Positions 35,848 through 46,595 are shown, counted from the stretch's first letter. The stretch: 64,000 nt of DNA from Ipomoea triloba (GCF_003576645.1 NC_044924.1:397270-461269); one strand, 5' to 3'. Notes: a model not told the origin generated them from the sequence alone. Numbers and translations: made by a program.

Positions 35848-38120
35848 ATGCCGAGCAAGAAGAGGAAGAGAGGAGAGAGACCCACAATTCACCCCCGAAA
35901 CAAGTACTCTGAAAACCCGCCTGATTTCGGATTACTTGCTTCTCATTACTCATCCTTTGCACCCTACGTTCTCTACACACGCAGTGGCCACCCCACTATA
36001 GATTGGTAATTAAACTTTCTGCTGTTGTGGTTGTTGTTGTTTTTTTATGTTTCCTGAATAATTTGCTTGAATGATGTTTGGAGGAATTAAAGCCAATAGC
36101 TATGCAACATGCATATGCTCAGCCAATCAAACAAATGGAATTTTTCCTCCTTTAGGCCTTGTATGAACACAAATACAATTTGATGAGCATTAATTAGATG
36201 GATGTTTAAGCTGCCAGTATTGAAAGTTCTCTCTTTTAATAGCCACTTTGATGACTTGGGTTGAATTTTAAGTTGTCACTACTCGGATATAGCACAAATT
36301 ATTGCATTATTATTGTGAAAGTTGAGTAGTTTGATGTTCTTTAAATGCAAAATTGTAGGTGGATCCCTGATGGGCAGCTTTGCCCCACTGTTCCTAATAG
36401 ATCTAATTACATCCATTGGATAGAAGATCTTTTTTCATCAGAAATTATACCTAAAGTTCAATCATATGACAATACTGTGAAGGGTTTTGATATTGGAACT
36501 GGAGCAAATTGCATTTACCCGCTACTTGGTGCATCTCTACTTGGTTTGAGGTTTGTTGGTTCCGGTAGGTTCTTGGGTTGCCTCTGCTTTACTTTCCACA
36601 ATGCCTTATGTCCTACAAAGTTGCAATTTGAGTGTATTTTTGCTTCACTTTTGACAGATTTTACTGATGCAGCTTTAGAGTGGGCAGAGAGAAATGTCAA
36701 AAGTAATCCTCATATTTCCGAATTGATCGAAATTAGAAATGTTGCTACTCAGGATTCATCTGCTGATGAAGTTCTTAATGGACCAATGATCAATTGTAAA
36801 CAAGATGTAGATGATAGTAATGCCAAGCCGGTAGGTATTAAACCACTTTCATGTCCACATGAAGTGCAAATGAATATGAGTAAGAATTATCATGGTCCAC
36901 CTATTCTTGTGGGTGTTGTCAAGGAAGGGGAGAATTTTGACTTTTGCATGTGCAACCCTCCATTCTTTGAGACGATAGAGGAAGCAGGACAAAATCCAAA
37001 GACTTCTTGTGCTGGAACTACAGAAGAGATGGTTTGTCCTGGAGGAGAGCAGGCTTTTATAACCCGCATGATTGATGATAGTGTTAAGCTCAGGCAGTCT
37101 TTTCGGTATATGTTGTGTTAAAGTCATTTCTAATTTATTTGCAAACTTAATAAATTTGTTTATTACTCATTCCGCATCTTTGTAGGTGGTACACGTCTAT
37201 GATTGGAAGAAAAGCAAACATGAAAGTTCTGGAATCAAAACTTTGGGAGGTTGGAGCAACAGTTGTGAAGACAACTGAGTTTGTTCAAGGCCAGACATGT
37301 CGACGGGGACTTGCTTGGTCTTTTGTGCTTCCCACAAAGAAGTCAATACCCCACCAGATTTCTGAGAAGAGTAATTTGTCTTTCATGCTTGAGGTATTGT
37401 ATCTTTTCTTCAGATTCTGCATCAGTATGTTTTTGTAACTGCTATAGATATGAGATCTCATATTGCAGTTTGTCCAGCACAGTGCCTTCAATTTGTTGCA
37501 ATCAGTAGAGTCCTTTTTCAGTACCAATGGTGCATCTTGTAAATTAAATGCAGCCTCATTTGATGTTGATGTATGTTCCATTATTTTTCTTTATGCTGTA
37601 TAATCATATTGTCCTAGCTGAATCACAATGTTTTGTTTTATAGATAATGTTCCCCAAGGAGCATTCTGATGTCATTTTGAAGTCACTTGAGACACAGAAT
37701 GTAAACGATGCTGACTATCCAAACGAGTTGGATTGTTCCAGTAGTCAAATAAACAACCTGCACTTTCGTGTTTCGGTAATTGTCCCTGTGAATTTTTTAA
37801 ACAGACTCTGCTCTTTCTGTTAGTTTTCTTATGCATTGTGTACTTGTAGGTTTTCAGCAGATGCCAGGGACACTTTTAGTGAGAGGATCATTGCAGAAGA
37901 AAGACAGATCAACAAGCTCAGGTTTTTACTGTTTTCTACTTTTTTTGAGTTCATGAAGATCTAATATTAGTCCTTTTCTTGTTCTCACACAGTTGCGTTT
38001 TCATTGGCATTCCAACGGCTAGAAGGTTTTCTAAGAAATACATTTTGTAGGGAAAGGACTGCTGTACTAACAAATGTATTTTCAAGAAACCAATTCAAAA
38101 AACTCATGGATGAGCATTGA
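35848..38120 (+). CDS. FIO1: FIONA1/METTL16-type RNA N6-adenosine methyltransferase, one conserved exon not found
   Basis: Exons 35848-36005, 36359-36564, 36658-37105, 37186-37393, 37469-37570, 37644-37775, 37858-37921 and 37993-38120 join in frame to 481 aa. The Lys/Arg-rich N-terminus (MPSKKRKRGERPTIHPRNKY) and PPDFGLLASHY match METTL16 proteins. The SAM-binding motif FDIGTGANCIYPLLG (about 95-110) and the catalytic CNPPFF (Asn221) are intact. The C-terminus has the plant FIO1 region (QMPGTLLVRGSLQKK, then EGFLRNTFCRERTAVLTN). Family knowledge: the enzyme methylates U6 snRNA and some mRNAs in the nucleus and affects flowering and clock timing. Odd point: the stretch expected between IDW and WIPDGQL (an N-terminal segment of about 20 residues in relatives) is not recognisable in 36006-36358. 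Exon 7 uses the acceptor ending at 37857; the nearer one would give an early stop. Confidence 0.85.
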
Positions 38121-39060
38121 TCCTTTCATTGGTGAGGCCGACACAAGCGTCAACAAAATCCTCGTCAATAAAATCGGTAGAAAAAACCTGCAGCTTATCA
38201 AGAACAGCGTGAGAGGTACACTGGTTTATGAACAGCCTAGCGTAGGGACGAATTCTGTTTGTGACAGCTCTTACAAACACCACCGGGTTGTCGGCCTGAG
38301 GCGTCACCGTGTTCTCCACCCTGTAAAAGAATCTCCGGGAGCTCAGCGGCGGCTGCTGACTCAAATAATAGATGTTGCTGTCGAACTTGGTTTGTGGCAA
38401 GTCGGTGTCTATCCAGTTGTCCTTGAGATACGCGGCGCTCCACAGCCGGCCTCCAGGCTTGGGCTTAGCATCCGTCCTAGGTTTCCATAAGCAAATGATT
38501 CTCTTTGGCAGCACCTCTGCTATTGTCTTTCCGAACACATTATTGTCTTGTTGGATAAGATGGTCTCCCAGTTGTTCTTCCAGGTACTTGTCGAAGGCGG
38601 GCGGATCTTCGTGTCCGAACTCCGTACGGACCTCCAAGATTATGATCTCCGATTGCGTCTCCGACAGGAACCTCTTAACGTCGGCGATGACAACGTCAAC
38701 GCTGTAGGTGCTGAGGATTCCGTGGCAGACCTTTCCATCCTCCTGCACGCGGATATCAAGAACGCGGGTGCCCATTACGAGCTGCTGGTAGATTGACAAC
38801 GTTTGACATTGCGCAAACGGACGAGAAATGTGAGGGACGCCGATCTTGTCCGTTGCAGAATCATGGGTTCCCGGCCACACGATCTTATTCACCTCAACTT
38901 TTTCCGGCCCCAGAATTCCCATCCAGTTTTTCCGATCAATCGGACGGTAATCTGAACCCGGGAATCCATCGCCATCTTTCTGTAAAAGCTCCTTCAATGA
39001 TTTCTTTTCTGCGTGGACTGCTTTTCGTCGATCAACCTGTTTAGACCACTCGCCACCCAT
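38104..39060 (-). CDS. PI-PLC X-domain-containing protein
   Basis: A single exon on the minus strand encodes 318 aa from MGGEWSKQVDRRKAVHAEKK. An upstream in-frame ATG at 39087 would add nine residues, but the MGG start fits the family better. Gly2 with Ser6 is compatible with N-myristoylation. The X-domain TIM barrel has its two catalytic histidines, His66 in WPGTHDSATD and His113 in GKVCHGIL, along with DIRV and EIIILEVRTEFG. There is no Y or C2 domain, so this is the short phosphodiesterase-like class (relatives at At4g34920-type loci), whose plant substrates are poorly defined. Its last 17 coding bases overlap, in antisense, the end of the FIO1-like gene. Confidence 0.93.
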   Translation of the reverse strand: MGGEWSKQVDRRKAVHAEKKSLKELLQKDGDGFPGSDYRPIDRKNWMGILGPEKVEVNKIVWPGTHDSATDKIGVPHISRPFAQCQTLSIYQQLVMGTRVLDIRVQEDGKVCHGILSTYSVDVVIADVKRFLSETQSEIIILEVRTEFGHEDPPAFDKYLEEQLGDHLIQQDNNVFGKTIAEVLPKRIICLWKPRTDAKPKPGGRLWSAAYLKDNWIDTDLPQTKFDSNIYYLSQQPPLSSRRFFYRVENTVTPQADNPVVFVRAVTNRIRPYARLFINQCTSHAVLDKLQVFSTDFIDEDFVDACVGLTNERINAHP

Positions 39061-39687
39061 TCTGATCTGATCTCTCAGCTCGCACAATTAAACAATCAGA
39101 CGAACAACCATAACAGGAAAAATAAACAGAGAAGGAAGAAGAAGAAGAAAGTCCGATCCTGTTCTCCCTCTTCTCCTTTTGTTGCGTGCACGCACAAAAG
39201 ATCTCGTCTTGTGGCTTTTAATATCTGCATTCTTAAAGCCTTGTATTGTATTTTATTATCCTGTGTGATTCGTCTGACTAGATTCCTTCAACTATCTAAT
39301 CATAACACTCAATTTCCCTTTGGCAACATGGTTATTGCTTATGTTTTGCTGACCCTGAATTAGTGGTAGCGAGATATAATAGATTGTTGAGACAAGTGCA
39401 TATATTTTGTGATTAAATTTAGTTTTCATTCAAAGGTGCCAAATTGTCCTACAACATTAACCATATTTAAGGTTGACAAAGCATGGTAAGGTTCAAACAG
39501 AAAATTAAATACATAAAGCTATTCCAATTAGAAGACAGAATAGCAGAACAAAATACAGTTGACAAACTCATCTGTTTCTGCAGAAAACAAAGAAAAAGGT
39601 TTTACCTTGTATGTATCCATTACAAAAGGTTTGGCTTATTACATATGGTGGATGGATGTAGTCTACTTTCTGTCAATTGCTAACCAA
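39061..39687. other. Intergenic upstream of the PLC-X gene
   Basis: About 630 bp holding the minus-strand promoter of the PLC-X gene. A CT/GA-rich leader (39120-39180) is visible; no further feature. Confidence 0.5.
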
Positions 39688-41263
39688 CTACAGGCCGGAT
39701 CTTTCTTTACATCTCTCATTCATAAGCATTGTCCATTCCTCTTCAAGGGAAGGGTATATACTCGACAATAACACAAGATGTTTAGTTGCTATTCTACTTA
39801 ACATTATTGTGAGTCCTACACATATCAGGTACTGCGTTCCAAAAATGACCATCAGGTCTGAAATGCATCTTTCTAATCTGATATATAACTTCACCAAAAT
39901 GTCTGGCTCTTCATCAGGAACAATATCATGAAGCATGGCTGACAGATTTAAATAAGTCAAGCCCTGAGTGGCTATACACATTGAGATTGCCAAGAAAGTA
40001 ATCCTACCTGGTTTTACACCGGATTAGAACATCTGGATTTCATCCTCACCAATAACCATGTTGTGCTATGAATTATGATACCACATTTTGCTTCCTATCC
40101 AAAATATTGAATACCTTCTTCTCATCTTCAAAGCTCCCAGAGTTTGAATACATCTCAATGAGAGACCTTAATAGAATGGTATTATTAGGTCTGAACCCTG
40201 TTACGATCAAAAGTGCATGAATTTGTTTACCAAGCACAAGTGATGGTATACTGGCACAAGCAGATAAGCAACTGCTAAAAGTAAACTGGTTAGGCTTAAC
40301 TTGATGCTTAATCATCTCTGCAAGTAAGATAACAGTCTCATTACCACAGGCGTTTCGTGCATAACCAGCAATTAAAGCAGTCCAGGACACAGGGTTCTTC
40401 TCAGGCATCATGTTGAACAATTCTCTTGCTGATTTCATGTCACCCCACTTTGCATATCCAGAAACCAGAGTGGTCCAAGTAAGAACATCCCTAGTTCTCA
40501 TTGCATCAAACAACCTCCTAGCATCTCCCATCTCTTCACACATAGCATATGCACCAAGAATCGAGCTAGAAAGGACCAAATTTGATAAAAATCCGGCAAC
40601 TAATACCTGGCAATGAACTTGCCTCGTCAGAATCAGCTCCTTTGCCTTAACACAAACTGTAATAACACCAGCAAAGGTGTACTCGTTGAACCCAACATTC
40701 GATGCCCTTGACTCCCTATAGAATCTCAGAGCTTCATAGATGTGCCCACTCTGTGCATAAGCAATGACCATTATATTCCATGAAACGATGTCCTTCTGAG
40801 GCATTTTCTCGAACAACCTTCGGGCAGGCTTAGCCATCCCTAGCTTGGCATATCCAGAGAGCATGCTGTTCCAAGAATACATATTTTTTGTAGTCATTTT
40901 ATCGAATATCTTACGTGCTTCGACGTGATCCCCGCACTTGCTATACATATTGATCAAATGGTTCGCAAGGAACGTATTTGGATGTTTTAAACCCGTAAGG
41001 TTGAGATGGAGATGAAGCCATTTGCCTAGCTTAATGGATTTCGAGCTGGCACACTGTTGTAAGAGAAAAGCGAGAGTGTTGGAGTCTAAACGCAGGCCTT
41101 TTCGAGCTAACAAGCCCAGCGAATCAACAGCTTGTTTCAGGTGGCCCTGCGAACAGAGATCAACAAGTTTCTGGACCAAGCAAGGGCGCTTGAGGTTCTT
41201 CTTGTCGGTTCTAGAGCTGGATTTGATTGCGAAAATGCGAGCTTGGGATGGGAGAGAGGGCAT
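39688..41263 (-). pseudogene. PLS-class pentatricopeptide repeat gene with decayed C-terminus
   Basis: An open frame runs from the start codon at 41263 to a stop at 40073 and encodes 396 aa. It has PPR motifs such as NTFLANHLINMYSKCGDHVE, KNMYSWNSMLSGYAKLG, KDIVSWNIMVIAYAQSGH, RDVLTWTTLVSGYAKWGD and NPVSWTALIAGYARN. It stops right after QNVVS, where relatives (At2g21090-like) continue with W and several more repeats. The remains continue in broken frames. They include AQHGYW, then SGVKPGRITFLAI with shifts and a stop, then IVPDEEPDILVKLY, and LVLLSSIYPSLEEEW with LMNERCKERSGL near 39690-39780. So the C-terminal third is still present but disrupted by stops and indels. Plant PPR proteins bind organelle RNA. 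A short protein could still be made. Confidence 0.8.
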
Positions 41264-41680
41264 TGCAGAAGTGCAACATGTGAGATGCTCTGTTATCTAC
41301 GTAGATTTTGAAGGCTGAAGCCGGCGGCGGAGGTGGAAACTCCGGCGAGCACTGCCGGCTGCAAAACTTCACGTAAATCTATCACAATGTTGACCGCCGC
41401 GGTCAACATTGAACTACTAGGGCTAGTGCGCGAGGATTCTTGGCCATCGATCTTTAAGATCAATCACAGTCGTTAATCTCGATTTTTTTTGTTTGACTTT
41501 GTCTTAATTGGTGCCTACCCATAACCCATTGCTCATTCTTTTGATTCCTTGAAATTCATATTCATAATTCATGTTGATCCTTAACTACATATGTTGTACT
41601 GTTTTGAACACTCAACTCAAATTTACATTCTAACGAATTGAAGCTAAGAGAAAAATTATTAAAGAAAAACAAAATTGAAT
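41264..41680. other. Intergenic upstream of the PPR pseudogene
   Basis: About 400 bp. The first 150 bp is GC-rich with CCGGCGG-type repeats and a perfect W-box palindrome (41386-41410); the remainder is AT-rich and should include the 3' side of the dirigent pseudogene. Confidence 0.5.
41386..41410. promoter_or_regulatory. Perfect palindrome of two W-box cores
   Basis: AATGTTGACCGC, one central C, then GCGGTCAACATT: the arms are exact reverse complements. Each arm contains TTGACC, a WRKY-type W-box core. It lies 123 bp upstream of the PPR start codon on the minus strand. Binding by WRKY factors is inferred. Confidence 0.45.
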
Positions 41681-42230
41681 TCAATTGTTTGTTGTAATGA
41701 GGGTAACGTTGTAGGCGACAATAGCATCCCCAGTAGCCGCATCAAAAGTATGGGTCTTAGCCATGGCATATCCACGTGCCATTCGGAAAAGACCGGTTCC
41801 TCCAACTACAGCGATTTCACGAACCGGGTTCATAGCGTGGTTGATGCTCAGCACGCTGAAAGAGCTTCCATTGTATTCACCCTCCGTGAAGGTGTAGCTG
41901 AGGGCCAAGATGAGGCCCAGCCGATCCGTACAGCCCACGGGCTCGCCCAACTTCTTTGGACATCGGGTCAGGCCCAACCGTTAACGGGTCGTCCGCCATC
42001 ATAACCACACCAAAACCGGTAACGAATTTGCCGGCCTTTGGCTGCTCAACAATCTTAATTGCACTCGGGTTCGACCCGCTAAGCTTATCATGGAAATAGA
42101 ATTGGAGAGTGGTCACCACTTGGTTTCCTTTACTAACTTTCTCGGCCCATGTGTCTTTCTTATTACCTTCACATTCTGCCATAGCTGTCAGCCACAACAA
42201 CAACATCAAACCCAAACTTACTTTCTCCAT
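41681..42230 (-). pseudogene. Dirigent gene disrupted by a 14-bp deletion
   Basis: From the start at 42230 the frame gives a signal peptide (MEKVSLGLMLLLWLTAMA) and a dirigent domain (LQFYFHDKLSGSNPSAI, GVVMMADDPLTVGPDP, EVGRARGLYGSA). It then shifts near 41925. The rest of the domain is in another frame: DRLGLILALSYTFTEGEYNG, VREIAVVGGTGLFRMARGYA, DAIVAYNVTL. Compared with the intact paralogue at 45909-46472, the missing stretch encodes the A-G-Q-T-D part and is 14 bp long, which breaks the frame. Either a true pseudogene or a sequencing error. Confidence 0.85.
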
Positions 42231-42460
42231 TTCTCTCTTAGTCTCTCTCTCTCAAAGAATATAATGTGTCTCACAAGTCACAACACAAGCTTTTTAGTAG
42301 GTGCATGAATTTCGAATAATAACTTCTCTAGTTCCACTAATATCTCTCTCTAACGGTTTTTGTTTATTCACAAATTAGTACCATTCCTTCATTGTTATGG
42401 TTAAAAAAAATGCATGTGTGTATAACAAAATTTTTGAAGTTCGTACTATATATATATAAA
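42231..42460. other. Upstream flank of the dirigent pseudogene
   Basis: AT-rich spacer with a CT-rich tract just upstream of 42230. It ends at the predicted terminus of the Helitron-like element. Confidence 0.5.
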
Positions 42461-45400
42461 CTAGTGTTTTACCCGTGCGATGCACGAATAAAATTATGTT
42501 ATTATGAATTTAAATAAAAAATTTAAAAAAATATAAATATTTTAAAATGTACAATATAATAATATAGTTGTAACTCCATATATTTGGTTAAGTATCTATT
42601 TTCATAACATATAAAATTTAAATTTAAATTTTGTATAATTAATAGAGTCTCTAATTAATTATGTACACATTTAGATAAATTTATAGAAAAAAATTGACAT
42701 AATTAATTTCATTTATTCCTAAGTGTATTTCATAACACTATGAATAATAACTAAGAAAATTATATTTAAAAAAAAGTAAATTTTAATTTTTGTATTAGTA
42801 AATTTAAATTCTAATTGGATGCATTTCCTTAATGATTCTATAATACGTCGTATATGCAAACAATATCTATTAATATGTATATAGGCAAAATCTATAATAT
42901 AATTTCCGTAATTATAATATATATTGATGGATTTATAATTAAAATAATCACATTTAAAAATTAACAAAATTAGCATTTTAATTTTGTATGATTAATATAA
43001 TGCATAAATATAAGTATGTATTTTAAAAATTTTCTAAATAGTTATGAACACATGTTTTTTTAATTTTATAATTCTATTTTCTTAAGTATATTTCATATTT
43101 TATTACGTATAATTAAAGAAATTGATTTAAAAATTAAAAGAATTTAATTTTTAAATTTGTATGGATTAATATAGTCCCTAACTATATTACGCATTTAGGC
43201 ATATTTTAAAATTTTTACTTAAGAGTATGAGTTTAGAATTAAATATTGAATTAAAAATATATATCTAAATTTGAATCAAATGAAATTATTTCAATTTTAA
43301 TTTTTTAATTGAAATTCAAAACAAATAAAAAATAAAATTAAAAATATCTGTAATATTAAAATATTAAATTAAATATATTATTTCAATTATATGTAAAAAA
43401 TGTTAAATTTGATAGAATTGTATATATAATTTTTTTTTTTATGAAAAGTGTATATACCAAATTTAATATGTAATAATTAAGGTGATTAGTGTTAATTAAG
43501 TTTTTTTTGAATATAGTGTTTTTTTTTTTTTGACAATTTTTGAATATAGTGTTAATTAAGTTGATTAGGGTGTAGTATTTATTGACCTGAACGTTATAAT
43601 CTTGAAAAGGTATATCTTTGAATTCATATAAAAAAATTTAGGAATTATCAATTAATACAAAAAATGTTATATTGTCCAATCCCTGAAAAGGTATATTTTT
43701 GAATTCATACAAAAATTTATAGGAATTATCAATTAATACCAAAAATGTTATATTCTCCAAATATTTGATATTACAAAAATGCCATTGAGTTTGGGCAGGA
43801 AAAATGTTCCAGGCACTTCTCCATTTTCGTGCGGTCACCAGAGATTGTATTCTCTTTAATGTAAAATGAACCTTCTAAAGCAGCTTCAGCTTTGGTGGTC
43901 CTTTCTTGTTCCAAAGCCTGTATTTTGCTATGGATACACACTGCTTAAGCATCCTCTTTAATTTGTTCTACTCGAAATAAGAAAAGTTTCTTCACTTTTG
44001 TCCTCAGGCAATGTGATGCATTTATGTTTTTACTTCTGTTACTCTCATATGTGCCCTCTTTTGAATCTTCTCATTCTTTTCTAACTGTAGACAAACCTAC
44101 TACTTATACTGTAGAAATAATTGCACTCATAACTATTTATCTAAATAATATACTACTTGCCTTTGAAAGAGTTAAAATTTGCATGGCAGCTAAAAATGAA
44201 TCTTACATTCAAAGTTTGGTTGAATTCCACAGTTGATTCAATTTTTTGATAACTCTAATGTATCTACATTTTTCTTTTCTCAGTTTAATCTTTTTTCTTT
44301 TTCAATGTAGTATTGAAATGAGGGAGCAGCTGATCCACATGAGCATCCCAAACTGTACAGTGTAGTTGATTCTCACTGGAGAAGAAAAAACAAATTATAA
44401 AAAAAAAACAGTGCACATAACTTAACATAAACTGCATGAATAAAGAAATAGGAGTACATTGCATCTTCTAGGACAAAGTCAATGAGCCTAACCATCCGCC
44501 CACCAATATTCCTCTGTATATCTCTACCACTCTGCCAATGATATCTACAATAGCAAATCTCATCTAGAATAACAACACATTGCCTTTAGATAGTAAAACT
44601 CTAAGAATATAAGCCATTGTCCAAAGCAATTTTCAAGCTTTGCCATCGTCAGTTGAAGTAGCAAACAATAAATCTCAACTATAATGGCCGAAAAACACAA
44701 GGATGTCGAAAAGAAACAATGGGCAATGTCCCCAAGTTCCAGCACAAGCCACAGCTCCATGACACCCTAAAGAGCCTAACAAATCCATAAGGAAACAGCA
44801 AACGAAAGACAAAACCCATCGGCAGAACTCAACCACGCCGGACCATCTTGAACTTGCAAAATCACCCACCAGTCAACCGTTCAAATAGACAACACCAACT
44901 CAAACGCCATAGTCAACCAAACTCATTAAAATCAAAAGGTTCCCAAAAATCCATGGTTGAAGCGTGAAAAAAAAAAAGTAAGTATAGCAGAATGTAATGT
45001 CGGAAAATCTCACCACCAATAGCGCCGACGGGATCCTCCAAACCAACCGCTCACAACTCCATGAAATAATAACCTTAGTTGGGTTGTGTATGGACATATA
45101 GAGTGTATTTATACACAATGGATGAGATCAAGAAAGGTAAAAGCTTTCAAATTTTTAATTAATATAAAAAACGTTATAATCCCCAAAAAGGTATATCTTT
45201 GATTTCAGACAAAAATTTATTGGAATATTTCATATTCTTTCCTTGTTTATCATACAATGACGAAGTATTACGCGGAAATATCTGACTGAGTGTAATTAAT
45301 TTTAATTCTCAATGACATTTTTATTTACTATTTTATCATATTATGAAAATATATATGGTTAGTCAATAAAATCAATGATTTTGATTAAAATAATTATGAG

Positions 45401-45496
45401 TTTGGTTTTACAAAAATGCCCTCCAATTTTGGGGGAAAACTCTTGCTAGGCACTTTTGTTATTATATATATATATATATATATAGATAGATATAGA
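42461..45496 (-). mobile_element. Putative Helitron(s), possibly nested, 3' end at 42461
   Basis: Read on the minus strand, the sequence ends with a short hairpin (CGTGC, ATC, GCACG), then GGTAAAACACTAG and a flanking T. A hairpin about 10 nt before CTAG, inserted next to T, is the Helitron 3' signature. The body is very AT-rich (42490-43600). A module with AAAGGTATATCTTTGAATTC recurs at about 43605, 43684 and 45184. A second module, ACAAAAATGCC followed by AGGCACTT, recurs at about 43777 and 45411, so two elements may be nested or tandem. The 5' end is placed only roughly, in the TATATAGATAGATATAGA run near 45486-45496. No Rep/helicase is encoded. Confidence 0.5.
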
Positions 45497-45908
45497 TATT
45501 TGTGCATGTTTTATTGAGAATGTTGTAGTCGCTATTGTCATTAAATTGAATTTAAAATATTGTAATTACCAATCAATTGTTTGAATAATTTGACGGGACT
45601 GCACCCGATCGAGTATGCTAACTAATGCATATATGGTCAACCAGACAAAAAGTTTAATATAATGAAGTGGTTAGCTTTTTGTTTTCAATGTTCTTTCTTA
45701 ATTGTCTGGAACATTGACAAATTAAGCTCTGATCTGGACTATACTGCTTAATTAATTATCAGTCTTTTCAACAAAAATAGCTAGGCAGCCAACTAAAATA
45801 TAATGTGAGAAATTAAGACAACAACAATAATAATGTCTATCCATCTAATAAATTGAAGCAATATAAATCAAAACTAAAGAAATAATTAAAGATGATCTGA
45901 TATTGAAT
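45497..45908. other. Spacer on the 3' side of the intact dirigent gene
   Basis: AT-rich, with no gene seen. It should include the 3' UTR of the minus-strand dirigent gene. Confidence 0.5.
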
Positions 45909-46472
45909 TCAAATGTAGGTAGAAAGAGTAACGTTGTAGCCAACAACAGCATCCCCATTGGTGGGATTAAGGGAAACGGTGTTGGCGATGGCATATCCGC
46001 GTGCCAAACGGAAGAGACCGGTACCTCCCACTATAGCCATTTCACGGACCGGGTTCATCGCCGGGTTAATGCTTAGAAGGCTGAAAGAGCTTCCGGCGTA
46101 GTCGCCGTCGGTGAAGGTGTAGCTCATGGCCATGATGAGGCCCAGGTCGGTCTGCCCCGCGGATCCGTACAGCCCGCGGGCACGTCCCACTACCTTCGAC
46201 GACGGATCAGGCCCCACCGTCAACGCGTCATCCGCCATCATAATGGTGCCGAAGTTTGTAAGGGAGTTTCTGTTCCCTGACGCCTGAGCGACCTGGATAG
46301 CACTTGGGTTGGAGCCGCTAAGGATATCATGGAAGTAGAATTGCATTGTGGTCACCACTTGTTTACCAGTATCAACTCTTTTCACCCACGAGTCTTGGTT
46401 CTGCCCATTCCCTCCTATAGGCATGCCTATCACCACCAGGAACAACATGCCGACCAAAACTAATCTCTCCAT
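45909..46472 (-). CDS. Dirigent protein
   Basis: A single exon on the minus strand encodes 187 aa. A signal peptide (MERLVLVGMLFLVVIGMPIG) sends it to the secretory path and cell wall. The dirigent domain has MQFYFHDILSGSNPSAI, GTIMMADDALTVGPDP, VVGRARGLYGSAGQTD and YTFTDGDYAGSSFSLLS. It ends with VREMAIVGGTGLFRLARGYA and GDAVVGYNVTL. Family knowledge: dirigent proteins steer the stereochemistry of phenoxy-radical coupling in lignan or lignin-like synthesis and form trimers of beta barrels; many also act in defence. It is the intact paralogue of the broken gene at 41681-42230, about 3.7 kb away on the same strand. Product specificity cannot be told from sequence. Confidence 0.95.
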   Translation of the reverse strand: MERLVLVGMLFLVVIGMPIGGNGQNQDSWVKRVDTGKQVVTTMQFYFHDILSGSNPSAIQVAQASGNRNSLTNFGTIMMADDALTVGPDPSSKVVGRARGLYGSAGQTDLGLIMAMSYTFTDGDYAGSSFSLLSINPAMNPVREMAIVGGTGLFRLARGYAIANTVSLNPTNGDAVVGYNVTLSTYI

Positions 46473-46585
46473 CTCCCCCTCTCTCTCTTTCGATCTCCAA
46501 GACTACGTGTATGGATCAGATCGATGGATGTAGAAGTAAAAGACACCTCAGCTCGCTCTAGCAAGACAGGCAGGCTAGGCTTACC

Positions 46586-46595
46586 ATTATATATA
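46586..46595 (-). promoter_or_regulatory. Putative TATA box of the intact dirigent gene
   Basis: On the minus strand the sequence reads TATATATAAT, 114 bp upstream of the start codon at 46472. The distance suits a plant TATA box with a leader of about 80 bases. Confidence 0.5.
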
